8,664 nt of DNA. Origin: SLRI01 sp036796215 (GTDB lineage: Bacteria > Pseudomonadota > Alphaproteobacteria > Geminicoccales > Geminicoccaceae). The DNA lies in the NCBI GenBank assembly GCA_036796215.1, contig DAIRDJ010000179.1, positions 1-8,664 on the forward strand, given 5' to 3'. The notes beneath the pieces were generated by a model. The model worked only from the letters and a program-made list of their open reading frames with translations. It searched no databases and was not told the DNA's origin. Position numbers and translations under genes: made by a program. This document shows positions 1 to 6,322 of the stretch, one piece after another (positions within the stretch are counted from its first letter, which is position 1; every line of letters begins with the position of its first letter).

Positions 1-280
1 GGAAGAGGGCGTAGTTCTGAAAGACCATGCCGATGTCGCGCTTGTGCGGGGCGACGTTGTTGATCTCGCGGCCATCGAGATGGATCTCGCCGTTGGTGGC
101 CGTCTCGAAGCCGGCCAGCATCATCAGGCAGGTGGTCTTGCCGGAGCCCGAGGGGCCGAGCATGGTGAGAAATTCGCCGCGGGCGATATCGAGGTTGAGG
201 TTTTTGACGACGAGGGTCTCGCCATCGTAGCTCTTCTGCACGTCCGCAAAGCGGACAAAGGCTTGTTCGCTGCTCGGCAT
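1..280 (-). CDS. ABC transporter ATP-binding protein, polyamine (PotA-like) type, partial
   Basis: This is the N-terminal 93 residues of an ATPase subunit that would energise a binding-protein-dependent importer at the inner membrane; the rest lies beyond base 1. Visible parts are an A-loop tyrosine (Y18), the Walker A motif GPSGSGKT at residues 42-49 with K48, and the Q-loop glutamine in VFQNYALF (Q88). The stretch NVAPHKRDIGMVFQNYALF is typical of spermidine/putrescine and related PotA-family ATPases. The signature motif, Walker B, H-loop and any C-terminal TOBE domain are outside the window. I chose the ATG at 280-278 because the homologous region begins a few residues later; the ribosome site is weak. 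It is divergent from the alaX-like gene, with 159 bases between them. The family is certain; polyamine substrate is an inference from sequence style, and other solutes such as iron or sulfate are possible. Confidence 0.9.
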   Translation of the reverse strand, partial: MPSSEQAFVRFADVQKSYDGETLVVKNLNLDIARGEFLTMLGPSGSGKTTCLMMLAGFETATNGEIHLDGREINNVAPHKRDIGMVFQNYALF

Positions 281-439
281 CGGCACTTTCTGCTCGAAGG
301 CTCGACAGACGCCCGGCCGCCCCGCCCGTTCGGCCGGCTGGCTGCGGCTCCGTCACCGCTTATGCATTGGTGCTAGACAAGAACCGGGCGAGTGTAAAGC
401 CACCCACCCCGAAGCGACGAAAGCGAGAGATAACGAGTC

Positions 440-1150
440 ATGACCGAAGCGCTCTTCCGAGCAGATCCCTATCAGCGCGTAGTCGAGACCGTCGTGACCC
501 GTGCCAGCGACGGCTGGATCGAACTCGCCGCCACGGTCTTCTACCCGACGGGCGGCGGTCAGCCCGGCGACACCGGTCACCTGATCGCGGCGGACCAAAG
601 GCTCGAGGTCCTCGAGACGATCAAGGGCGAGGCCCCGGGCAGCATCCGCCACATCGTGCCCGCCGAGGAAGGGCTGGCGCCTGGCACCGTCGTCGGGGCC
701 GTGCTCGACTGGGAACGTCGGCATCGGCTGATGCGGATGCACACCTGCCTGCATCTGCTCTGCAAGGCGGTCGACGGTGCGGTGACCGGCGGGCAGGTCG
801 GCGACGGCAAAGGCCGGCTCGACTTCGACATTCCGGACTCGAGCCTAGACAAGGACGCCTTGACCGAGCGGCTGAACCTCTGGATCGACGAGGATCACAG
901 CGTCACCGAGCGCTGGATCAATGCCGCCGAACTCGATGCCCGGCCGGAATTGGTGAAGACCATGTCGGTGCAGCCACCCAGGACCGGCGGGCGGATCCGC
1001 CTGGTCGAGATCGACGGGCTCGATCTGCAGGCCTGCGGTGGGACCCACGTCCGCTCGACCAGGGAAATCGGCCGGGTCAGGGTCGCCAAGATCGAGAAGA
1101 AGGGCCGCCTGAACCGCCGCGTGCAGGTGGTGTTCGACGCGGCCGGCTGA
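440..1150 (+). CDS. Alanyl-tRNA editing protein, AlaX type
   Basis: This is a stand-alone relative of the AlaRS editing domain. The family hydrolyses mischarged Ser-tRNA(Ala) (or Gly-tRNA(Ala)) in trans in the cytoplasm, protecting translation fidelity. The 236-residue protein carries the glycine-rich N-terminal motif YPTGGGQPGDTG at 35-46. It also has both halves of the zinc site: HTCLH (H101, H105) and CGGTH (C199, H203). The length fits AlaX-M: an N-terminal beta domain plus the editing domain, with no aminoacylation domain. The start ATG has only a weak purine-rich GAGAGA about nine bases upstream. The same-strand dehydrogenase follows after 104 bases, so co-transcription is possible but not shown. 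A +1-shifted frame is open through this whole gene and joins the dehydrogenase frame; the zinc motifs lie only in the frame given here. Confidence 0.93.
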   Translation: MTEALFRADPYQRVVETVVTRASDGWIELAATVFYPTGGGQPGDTGHLIAADQRLEVLETIKGEAPGSIRHIVPAEEGLAPGTVVGAVLDWERRHRLMRMHTCLHLLCKAVDGAVTGGQVGDGKGRLDFDIPDSSLDKDALTERLNLWIDEDHSVTERWINAAELDARPELVKTMSVQPPRTGGRIRLVEIDGLDLQACGGTHVRSTREIGRVRVAKIEKKGRLNRRVQVVFDAAG

Positions 1151-1183
1151 ATGCGCTACGAAGCGGCGTCATCTCATCATTCC

Positions 1184-1234
1184 CGACCGGTAGAGCTGCG
1201 GACCGTACCCGAAACGCGGTCCGGCACCCGGTCG
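1184..1234 (+). promoter_or_regulatory. Nested inverted repeat upstream of the dehydrogenase gene
   Basis: Two perfect 7-base inverted repeats are nested almost on one centre. The outer arms are CGACCGG (1184-1190) and CCGGTCG (1228-1234). The inner arms are CGGACCG (1199-1205) and CGGTCCG (1217-1223), around an 11-base loop. The structure ends eight bases before the ribosome binding site of the next gene. It could be an operator for a dimeric regulator or a 5'-UTR stem. There is no following T-run, so it is not a typical terminator. Confidence 0.45.
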
Positions 1235-1241
1235 ACGCGCC

Positions 1242-1248
1242 AAAGGAG
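1242..1248 (+). promoter_or_regulatory. Shine-Dalgarno site that fixes the dehydrogenase start
   Basis: AAAGGAG lies six bases before the ATG at 1255. It decides the start, because the frame stays open far upstream, to 367, through the alaX-like gene. Confidence 0.85.
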
Positions 1249-1254
1249 CAGGCA

Positions 1255-2700
1255 ATGGCCGAACGGCATCACATCGACCTCTATATCGACGGCAAGTGGC
1301 AGCCGGCCATGGCGGGGGGCGTGATCGAGCTTCTCGATCCGGCGACCGAGGAGGTGGTCGCAACCGCGAGCCAGGCCGAACGGGCCGATGTCGAGGCGGC
1401 GATCGCGGCGGCCCACAAGGCCTATCAGGGCTGGCGGAAGGTCGCCGCCTGGGACCGGGCCAAGGTCTTGCGCAAAGCGGCCCAGCTGCTCGAGGAGCGC
1501 GCCGGGCCGATCGCGCGCCTGTTGACCCTCGAGACCGGCAAGCCCCTGGGCCAGGCCAAGGCAGAGATCGTTGCCGCCTACGAGCTGATCGACTGGTACG
1601 CCGACGAGGCGCGGCGGCTCTTCGGCCAGACCCTGCCGGGCCGCAATGCCGACAACCGCTTCATGACGGTGTTCGAGCCTGTGGGTGTGGTGGGGGCCTT
1701 CACTGCCTGGAACTTCCCGGTGGTCCTGCAGGCCCGCAAGATCGCCCCGGCACTCGCCACCGGCTGCACCATCGTGACCCGGCCGGCCGAGGAGGGCAGT
1801 TCGTCCGTGGCCGAGCTCGTCAAATGCTTCATCGATGCCGGAGCCCCGGCCGGCACCATCAATCTCCTCACCGGCAAGCCCGAGGTGATCTCCGAAGCGG
1901 TCATGGACAGCGATACCGTCCGCAAGGTCACCTTCACGGGCTCCATCCCGGTGGGCCAGCATCTGATGCGGCGCGCCGCCGACACGGTGAAGCGCATGTC
2001 GATGGAGCTCGGCGGGCACGCGCCGGTGATCATCCACGAGGACGTCGATCCGGTGCAGGCAGCCCTGGCCTCGGCGGCCGGCAAGTCCAGGAACAACGGC
2101 CAGGTCTGCGTCTCGCCGACCCGCTTTTACGTCCACAAGAAGCACGAGCAGGTCTTCACCGAGACCTTCGCCGGTGCGCTCGCCAAGATGAAGATCGGCC
2201 ACGGCCTCGACCCCGCAACCGAGATCGGCCCACTCGTCAACAGAAAGCGCCTGGATTTCGTCGAGGACATGGTCGAGCAGACCAAGGCCGAGGGCGCCAG
2301 GGTGGTGACCGGCGGCAAGCGGCCGGCCGACATGAACCGTGGCTACTTCTACGAGCCCACGGTCTTCACCGACATGCGCGACGACATGCGGCTGATGAAC
2401 GACGAGCCGTTCGGCCCCCTGGCCCCGGTCTCCACCTTCGAGGGCTTCGACGAGGTGATCGGCCGGGCCAACAGCCTCTCTTACGGCCTCGCAGGCTACG
2501 TCTTCACCAACAACCACAAGCTGGCGCAGAAAACCGCCGAGGCGCTCAAGACCGGCATCGTCGGGGTCAACACCTTTGCCGCCGCCACGGCCGAGATGCC
2601 GTTCGGCGGCGTCAACCACTCGGGCTTCGGCCGCGAGAACGGCAGCCAGGGTCTCTACGATTACCTTGATACCAAGTTCATCAACTTCGCCTATACCTGA
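1255..2700 (+). CDS. NAD(P)-dependent aldehyde dehydrogenase, succinate/2-oxoglutarate semialdehyde dehydrogenase type
   Basis: This 481-residue ALDH-superfamily enzyme oxidises an aldehyde to its carboxylic acid with NAD(P). The family length is usual. Catalytic residues are all visible: N153 in WNFP, E251 in MELGGHAPVI, C285 in GQVCVSPTRF and E384 in EPFGP. The MELGGHAPVI and GQVC-SPTRF motifs resemble the 2-oxoglutarate (alpha-ketoglutarate) semialdehyde dehydrogenases known from Azospirillum sugar breakdown and related succinate-semialdehyde dehydrogenases. The exact aldehyde is therefore uncertain. One oddity is R176 in TRPAEE, where most ALDHs have a cofactor-contacting lysine (KPAE). 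The start is set by AAAGGAG six bases upstream and by the N-terminus LYIDGKW, usual for the family. A PotA-type ATPase gene and two aminotransferase genes nearby would fit amine or GABA-like breakdown, but that link is inference. Confidence 0.93.
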   Translation: MAERHHIDLYIDGKWQPAMAGGVIELLDPATEEVVATASQAERADVEAAIAAAHKAYQGWRKVAAWDRAKVLRKAAQLLEERAGPIARLLTLETGKPLGQAKAEIVAAYELIDWYADEARRLFGQTLPGRNADNRFMTVFEPVGVVGAFTAWNFPVVLQARKIAPALATGCTIVTRPAEEGSSSVAELVKCFIDAGAPAGTINLLTGKPEVISEAVMDSDTVRKVTFTGSIPVGQHLMRRAADTVKRMSMELGGHAPVIIHEDVDPVQAALASAAGKSRNNGQVCVSPTRFYVHKKHEQVFTETFAGALAKMKIGHGLDPATEIGPLVNRKRLDFVEDMVEQTKAEGARVVTGGKRPADMNRGYFYEPTVFTDMRDDMRLMNDEPFGPLAPVSTFEGFDEVIGRANSLSYGLAGYVFTNNHKLAQKTAEALKTGIVGVNTFAAATAEMPFGGVNHSGFGRENGSQGLYDYLDTKFINFAYT

Positions 2701-2708
2701 AGAACGAT

Positions 2709-2731
2709 GCGGGGAGGATGATCCTCCCCGC
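2709..2731 (+). repeat. Palindromic hairpin 1 of the intergenic element
   Basis: Arms GCGGGGAGGA (2709-2718) and TCCTCCCCGC (2722-2731) form a perfect 10-bp stem with a TGA loop, starting eight bases after the dehydrogenase stop codon. There is no T-run, so it is more likely an mRNA 3'-end stabiliser or a REP-like palindrome than an intrinsic terminator. It shares its build (GCGGGG..., three-base loop) with the hairpin at 2793-2815. Confidence 0.6.
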
Positions 2732-2792
2732 GCCCCACCGCAACTTGGCGCTGGCGGCTGTCCCAAGCACCGGCGCGCAAACCCGAGGGGGC

Positions 2793-2824
2793 GCGGGGGA
2801 AATCATTTCCCCCGCACTTTCTTT
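2793..2824 (+). terminator. Palindromic hairpin 2, terminator-like
   Basis: Arms GCGGGGGAAA (2793-2802) and TTTCCCCCGC (2806-2815) form a perfect 10-bp stem with a TCA loop, followed by the T-rich ACTTTCTTTT. This looks like an intrinsic terminator for the dehydrogenase transcript. Only 14 bases remain before the next ATG, leaving no room for a promoter downstream of it. Either the aminotransferase is transcribed through the hairpin, or its promoter lies upstream and the hairpin sits in its leader. Confidence 0.55.
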
Positions 2825-2838
2825 TGTAAGAACCAGCG

Positions 2839-3936
2839 ATGCCCACGCCCTTCACCCGCATTTTCGCCGGCCTTCCCGCCACGATTCCCTTCGTCGGCCC
2901 CGAGGCGATCGAGCGGCGGACCGGGCGTCGGTTCGTGCTGCGGCTCGGCGCCAACGAGAGCCTGTTCGGCGTCTCGCCGAGGGTCGCCGACGCAATCACT
3001 GGCGAACTCGCCCGGGTCGGCTGGTACGGCGATCCCGAGGCCTTTGCGCTGCGCGAGCGGCTGGCCGCCCAGCACGGCGGCCGGGCGGTCGAGAGCCTCG
3101 TCATGGGGGCCGGCGTCGACGAGCTCTTGGGCGTGCTGGTGCGGCTCGTCACCGAGCACGGCGATCCAGTCGTCACCTCGGCCGGCGCCTATCCGACCTT
3201 CAACTATCAAGTCGCCGGCTTCGGCGGCCGGCTGGTCACGGTCCCCTATCGCGACGATCGGGAGGACCTCGACGCCCTTGCCGCGGCCGTGCACCAGGAA
3301 CGGGCGAAGCTGGTCTACGTCTCGAACCCGGACAATCCGATGGGGTCCTGGCACGAGGCCGGGGCGATCGAGGCGTTCGTCCAAAGCCTGCCGGGCGACG
3401 TGCTCGTCATTCTCGACGAGGCCTATGCCGAGTTCGCTCCGGCCACCGCCCTGCCAGAGGGCGGCTTTGTCGATCCGCGCGTCGTCCGCCTGCGGACCTT
3501 CTCCAAGGCGCAAGGGCTGGCCGGGCTCAGGATCGGCTACGCCATGGCCGACCCCGCGGTGATCGCCGGCATCGGCAAGATCCGCAATCATTTCGGCGTC
3601 AACCGCTTCGCGCAGGCCGCCGCCATGGCGGCCCTCGATGACCCGGCCTTCACCGCAGATGTCGTCGCCGAGGTCGAGCGCGGCCGTAAAGACTATGCGA
3701 ACGTCGCGCGCGCCTGCGGCTGCCAGCCGCTGCCGTCGGCCACCAATTTCGTCACCATCGACGTCGGCGGGGCCGAGCGCGCCAAGGCGATGCTGCAGGC
3801 GCTAGAGGTCGAAGGGGTCTTCATCCGGATGCCGGGGGTGGCACCCCTCAGCCGCTGCATCCGCGTCACCGTCGGCCCGGCTGCCGACCGCGCCCGCTTC
3901 GCCGAGGTCTTCGAGAGCGTCAGCCGGCGCGTTTGA
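2839..3936 (+). CDS. PLP-dependent aminotransferase, HisC-like (fold type I)
   Basis: This 365-residue cytoplasmic enzyme should transfer an amino group between an amino acid and a 2-oxo acid using pyridoxal phosphate. Key fold-type I residues are present: the substrate-side GANES motif near residue 38, SNPDNPMG near 158, D193 in LDEAY (pyridine nitrogen), K223 in TFSKAQGLAGLRIGY (Schiff base) and R342 in RVTVG (substrate carboxylate). The TFSK...GLAGLRIGY motif is typical of histidinol-phosphate aminotransferase relatives. No other his gene is nearby, so a paralogue with another substrate is as likely as true HisC. The ATG follows a hairpin closely and has no clear Shine-Dalgarno. It is kept because PATIPFVGPEAIERR soon after it matches the family's usual N-terminus. 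The 3' end overlaps the convergent aminotransferase gene by 17 bases. Confidence 0.9.
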   Translation: MPTPFTRIFAGLPATIPFVGPEAIERRTGRRFVLRLGANESLFGVSPRVADAITGELARVGWYGDPEAFALRERLAAQHGGRAVESLVMGAGVDELLGVLVRLVTEHGDPVVTSAGAYPTFNYQVAGFGGRLVTVPYRDDREDLDALAAAVHQERAKLVYVSNPDNPMGSWHEAGAIEAFVQSLPGDVLVILDEAYAEFAPATALPEGGFVDPRVVRLRTFSKAQGLAGLRIGYAMADPAVIAGIGKIRNHFGVNRFAQAAAMAALDDPAFTADVVAEVERGRKDYANVARACGCQPLPSATNFVTIDVGGAERAKAMLQALEVEGVFIRMPGVAPLSRCIRVTVGPAADRARFAEVFESVSRRV

Positions 3937-5107
3937 GCCGGTCGAGCCAGGGTCCCAGCCGCTCGATCGCCTGATCGATCGAGTTTGCCGAGCCCGCAAA
4001 GGACAGCCGGACGAAGCGGTCGCCGCGAGCCTGGTCGAAATCGTTGCCGGGCGTGATCGCGACACCGGTGTCGGCCAGGAGCCGGGCACAGAACGTGATC
4101 GAATCGAGGCCGAACGAGACGACGTCGGCATAGAGGTAGAAGGCACCGTCGGGCGGGGTGATCGCGTCGAGACCGATCGCCGGCAGTGCTTCCAGCAAGA
4201 CCCGGCGGTTGCGCGCATAGGCCTCGAGCCGGCGATCGAGCTCGTCATGCGCGGCCAAGGCCCCGAGTGCCGCGTGCTGGCCGATCGCCGATGGCGAGAT
4301 GAAGAGGTTCTGTGCCAGCCGCTCCACCGGTTCGACCAGGTCCTCGGGCAGGACCAGCCAACCGGTGCGCCAGCCGGTCAGGCACCAGTATTTGGAGAAG
4401 CTGTTGACGACGACCGCATCGCTGGAGCAGGCAAGTGCCGTGCTGGCGGCGGTGCCGTAGGTGATCCCGTGATAGATCTCGTCGGAGATCAGCCGAACAC
4501 CCCGCCTGCTGCACCAACGGGCGATCGCGGCCAACCGGTCGGCAGGTAGCACCATGCCCGTCGGATTCGCCGGGCTCGCGACGATCAAGCCGTCGAGGCG
4601 GCCGGGCAGGGCGTCGAGCTCGGTAATCGTCGGCTGAAAGCCGTTCGCGGCCGTGGCGCTGATTGGCACCACCTGGATATCGAGCGCGTTCAGGATGTTG
4701 CGATAGGCAGGATAGCCGGGCTCGGCAAGGGCCACCCTGGCGCCGGAGTCGAAGGCGGCGAGAAAGGCCAGGATGAAGCCGCCGGAGGCCCCCATCGTCA
4801 CGGCGATCCGCGACACCGGCACGGCGATACCGTAGCGCGCCTCGATATGGGCGGCGATCGCCTCGCGCAGCGGGCGCAGGCCGAGCGCCTCGCTGTAGCC
4901 GAGCTTGCCACTATCGAGCGCTGCCCGGGCGGCATCAATCGCCGCGGCTGGCGCTCCGCCCGAAGGCTCGCCGACCTCGAGATGTAGGACGTCGCCGCCG
5001 GCCGCAGCCCGCGCATTGGCCGCGGCCAGCACCTGCATGACGAGAAAGGGCTGGATCGCACCCCGCCTCGACCCACGACAGCCACGCTCGATCACCATCC
5101 CGCTCAT
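3920..5107 (-). CDS. PLP-dependent aminotransferase, class I/II (AspC-like)
   Basis: This 395-residue fold-type I aminotransferase has N in SPANPTG, D209 in ISDEIYHG, the Schiff-base lysine K239 in NSFSKYWCLTGWRTGW and C-terminal R367 in RFVRLSFA, which binds the substrate carboxylate. The SFSK-TGWR-GW pattern is that of aspartate/aromatic and related aminotransferases, so it belongs to a different subgroup from its convergent neighbour. Substrate is unknown. The frame is open to 5164, but I chose the ATG at 5107-5105. GAGG lies six bases upstream of it, and homologues of this type start shortly before the RGAIQPFLVMQVL stretch. ATG at 5098 is the next option. Its 3' end overlaps the HisC-like gene by 17 bases, so the two transcripts could form antisense RNA. 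Confidence 0.9.
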   Translation of the reverse strand: MSGMVIERGCRGSRRGAIQPFLVMQVLAAANARAAAGGDVLHLEVGEPSGGAPAAAIDAARAALDSGKLGYSEALGLRPLREAIAAHIEARYGIAVPVSRIAVTMGASGGFILAFLAAFDSGARVALAEPGYPAYRNILNALDIQVVPISATAANGFQPTITELDALPGRLDGLIVASPANPTGMVLPADRLAAIARWCSRRGVRLISDEIYHGITYGTAASTALACSSDAVVVNSFSKYWCLTGWRTGWLVLPEDLVEPVERLAQNLFISPSAIGQHAALGALAAHDELDRRLEAYARNRRVLLEALPAIGLDAITPPDGAFYLYADVVSFGLDSITFCARLLADTGVAITPGNDFDQARGDRFVRLSFAGSANSIDQAIERLGPWLDRLKRAG

Positions 5108-5209
5108 GCTTGACCTCATCTTCCGCCAAACCACCAGCCTCACCATGCCGAAAGCCTGTCGCAACCGCCAGTCACAGGCGGTCTCGATCCGGTGAGCTTC
5201 TCCTGGCGC

Positions 5210-5229
5210 GATACACCTTGATACAACCT
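5210..5229. repeat. Short tandem near-repeat, one helical turn apart
   Basis: GATACACCTT (5210-5219) is followed at once by GATACAACCT (5220-5229), with 8 of 10 positions alike. It sits about 100 bases upstream of the leftward aminotransferase start, at the edge of the AT-rich tract. A repeat at one helical turn could be a regulator site, but two short copies may be chance. Confidence 0.3.
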
Positions 5230-5409
5230 AAGATTGAAAAATTCCTCTGCTCAACCAAAGCCAATTCACGGTCAGGGGATCGGCGGAACAGCTGAAGCTT
5301 TTGTGATAGGATGACAAGCGCGCGATATGACAATGAACATAATCCCCCTAAGCTATAGGTCCAAAAACGCAGCATTGCCTTCATTTGGAGAGGAATACGA
5401 GCCGAATGG

Positions 5410-5440
5410 TCGGCGATGCCGCACCTCTTGTGGTCGCCGA
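5410..5440 (+). repeat. Hairpin in the SCPU leader
   Basis: TCGGCGA (5410-5416) and TCGCCGA (5434-5440) form a perfect 7-bp stem. Its 17-base loop holds a small inner CAC/GTG pairing. It lies 147 bases before the SCPU start and could be a leader structure if transcription begins in the AT-rich tract. Confidence 0.3.
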
Positions 5441-5575
5441 GCGAGGAGCGCATAGCTCAACCATAAGGCGAAATAATGCTTTCAATACCCCCACGCTGTG
5501 GTGTAGTCTTCGGCGCAGGGTGCGGTTCGACGCCCCGGTTCATTCACTGCCGCCCGATCACGCGGCCAAGCCGTC

Positions 5576-5580
5576 AGGAA
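5576..5580 (+). promoter_or_regulatory. Shine-Dalgarno site of the SCPU gene
   Basis: AGGAA lies seven bases before the ATG at 5588. It supports that start, which also begins a clean signal peptide. Confidence 0.7.
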
Positions 5581-5587
5581 CACCCGT

Positions 5588-6085
5588 ATGCTCAAGAACG
5601 TCAGGTCAACGCTTGGTGTTGTGCTCACGCTCGCCGTCGCCGTTCTCGCCGCGTCGCCGGCCTGGTCGCAGAGCGCGACGGATACACTCTCGGTCCAGGT
5701 CACCGTGCAGAACTCCTGTTCGGTCAGTGGCACGACGATCAACTTCGGCGCCTATACGAGTGGCCAAACCGCCAGCCTCGATGCCGAAGGCAACATCACG
5801 TATAACAATTGCCCCGAAGGAACGCTGACCATTTCGCTTGATAGCGGCACCAGCAACAATATCAGCAACCGGACAATGTCGGCCGGCAACGGCGACACCT
5901 TGCGCTATCAGCTCTACAAAAATTCGGGCCGCACCCAGATCTGGGGCTCCGATGTCGAAGGCCTGCAGCAGGTACTGCTGGTGCCGGGGAGCGGCGAGAT
6001 CCCCGTCTACGGCCGCGTCCTGAGCAGCCAATCAGTCGCAAGCGGCACCTATAGCGACACCGTGAACATCACCATGACGTTCTGA
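5588..6085 (+). CDS. Secreted SCPU-domain (spore coat protein U / Csu-type pilin) protein
   Basis: This 165-residue exported protein begins with a signal peptide: basic MLKNVR, a hydrophobic core at about 9-22, and a likely cut after A25-W-S27. The mature part has the SCPU pattern: VTVQNSCSVSG with C44, INFGAY at 51-56, NNCPEGTLTISLD with C75 (probable disulfide to C44), RTMSAG, LRYQLYKN, and VYGRVLSSQ. It ends with the strand GTYSDTVNITMTF. SCPU proteins are subunits of Csu-type chaperone-usher pili or related surface structures. The terminal alternating-hydrophobic strand fits donor-strand assembly. No chaperone, usher or second subunit gene is in the window, so the protein looks orphaned and may use machinery encoded elsewhere or act differently. 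The long AT-rich leader upstream suggests separate regulation. A terminator-like hairpin follows the stop. Confidence 0.9.
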   Translation: MLKNVRSTLGVVLTLAVAVLAASPAWSQSATDTLSVQVTVQNSCSVSGTTINFGAYTSGQTASLDAEGNITYNNCPEGTLTISLDSGTSNNISNRTMSAGNGDTLRYQLYKNSGRTQIWGSDVEGLQQVLLVPGSGEIPVYGRVLSSQSVASGTYSDTVNITMTF

Positions 6086-6106
6086 GCCGAACGTCCGCTT
6101 TCATCG

Positions 6107-6140
6107 CGGCGGCGCCGGGTCGGGCGACGCCGCCGTCTTT
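6107..6140 (+). terminator. Candidate intrinsic terminator after the SCPU gene
   Basis: CGGCGGCG (6107-6114) pairs with CGCCGCCG (6128-6135), an all-GC 8-bp stem with a 13-base loop, followed by TCTTT. It starts 21 bases after the SCPU stop. The short T-run makes efficiency uncertain, but the position fits separation from the aroQ operon. Confidence 0.6.
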
Positions 6141-6213
6141 CATGCTAACCAGAAACGGGTAGGTAGCGCCCGATGAGCTCGCCATTCTGCCACAACTGTT
6201 GCCGACACACCGA

Positions 6214-6241
6214 TTGCACGGTCGACGTGCCGTGATATAAG
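6214..6241 (+). promoter_or_regulatory. Candidate sigma-70-type promoter for aroQ-accB-accC
   Basis: A good -10 hexamer TATAAG (6236-6241) stands 16 bases after TTGCAC (6214-6219), a weak -35 match (TTG only). Transcription would start near 6248, giving a leader of about 75 bases. CACGG (6217-6221) and CCGTG (6230-6234) form an inverted repeat across the spacer and could be an operator. No stronger promoter is visible in 6141-6322. Confidence 0.45.
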
Positions 6242-6322
6242 CCCGCGATCAGTTGAATGGGGACCGCACTGCCGCCCGGCAGCTTTCGGTGTCTCGTTCG
6301 CAAATGTCCGCGGAATCCCTCG

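Larger units (their letters stand above)
5108..5587. other. 480-base gene-free stretch between divergent genes
   Basis: This region separates the leftward aminotransferase from the rightward SCPU gene and must hold both promoters. The part from about 5210 to 5400 is clearly richer in A and T than the flanks. Open frames inside it show no domain, poor codon character, and run out of frame into the SCPU gene, so I call none. Promoter-like pieces such as CATAAT (5338-5343) and TATAGG (5354-5359) lack a good -35 partner. GGAGAGGAA at 5387-5395 looks like a ribosome site but leads into no recognisable protein. Confidence 0.6.

Noticed and set aside
313..337. CCGGCCG/CGGCCGG inverted repeat upstream of the ABC ATPase gene
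   Set aside because: Each arm is nearly palindromic itself and made only of G and C, so it is expected by chance in this composition; no promoter or terminator context supports it.
367..1254. A long + frame open from 367 that would fuse about 296 residues to the front of the dehydrogenase
   Set aside because: The extension is Arg/Pro-rich with no domain, overlaps the alaX-like gene in another frame, and the dehydrogenase has a strong ribosome site and a normal N-terminus at 1255.
1177..2766. A 529-residue open frame antisense to the dehydrogenase
   Set aside because: Low-complexity Gly/Asp/His-rich translation with no recognisable domain; long antisense frames are common opposite GC-rich genes.
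5107..5164. Upstream starts (5164, 5146, 5119) for the AspC-like aminotransferase
   Set aside because: The extra residues do not match the family's N-terminus, and the best-spaced GAGG site belongs to the ATG at 5107.
5385..5828. Open frame starting at TTG 5385 behind GGAGAGG, and another at ATG 5476
   Set aside because: Both run out of frame into the SCPU gene, have Arg/Ser-rich translations and show no domain or signal.
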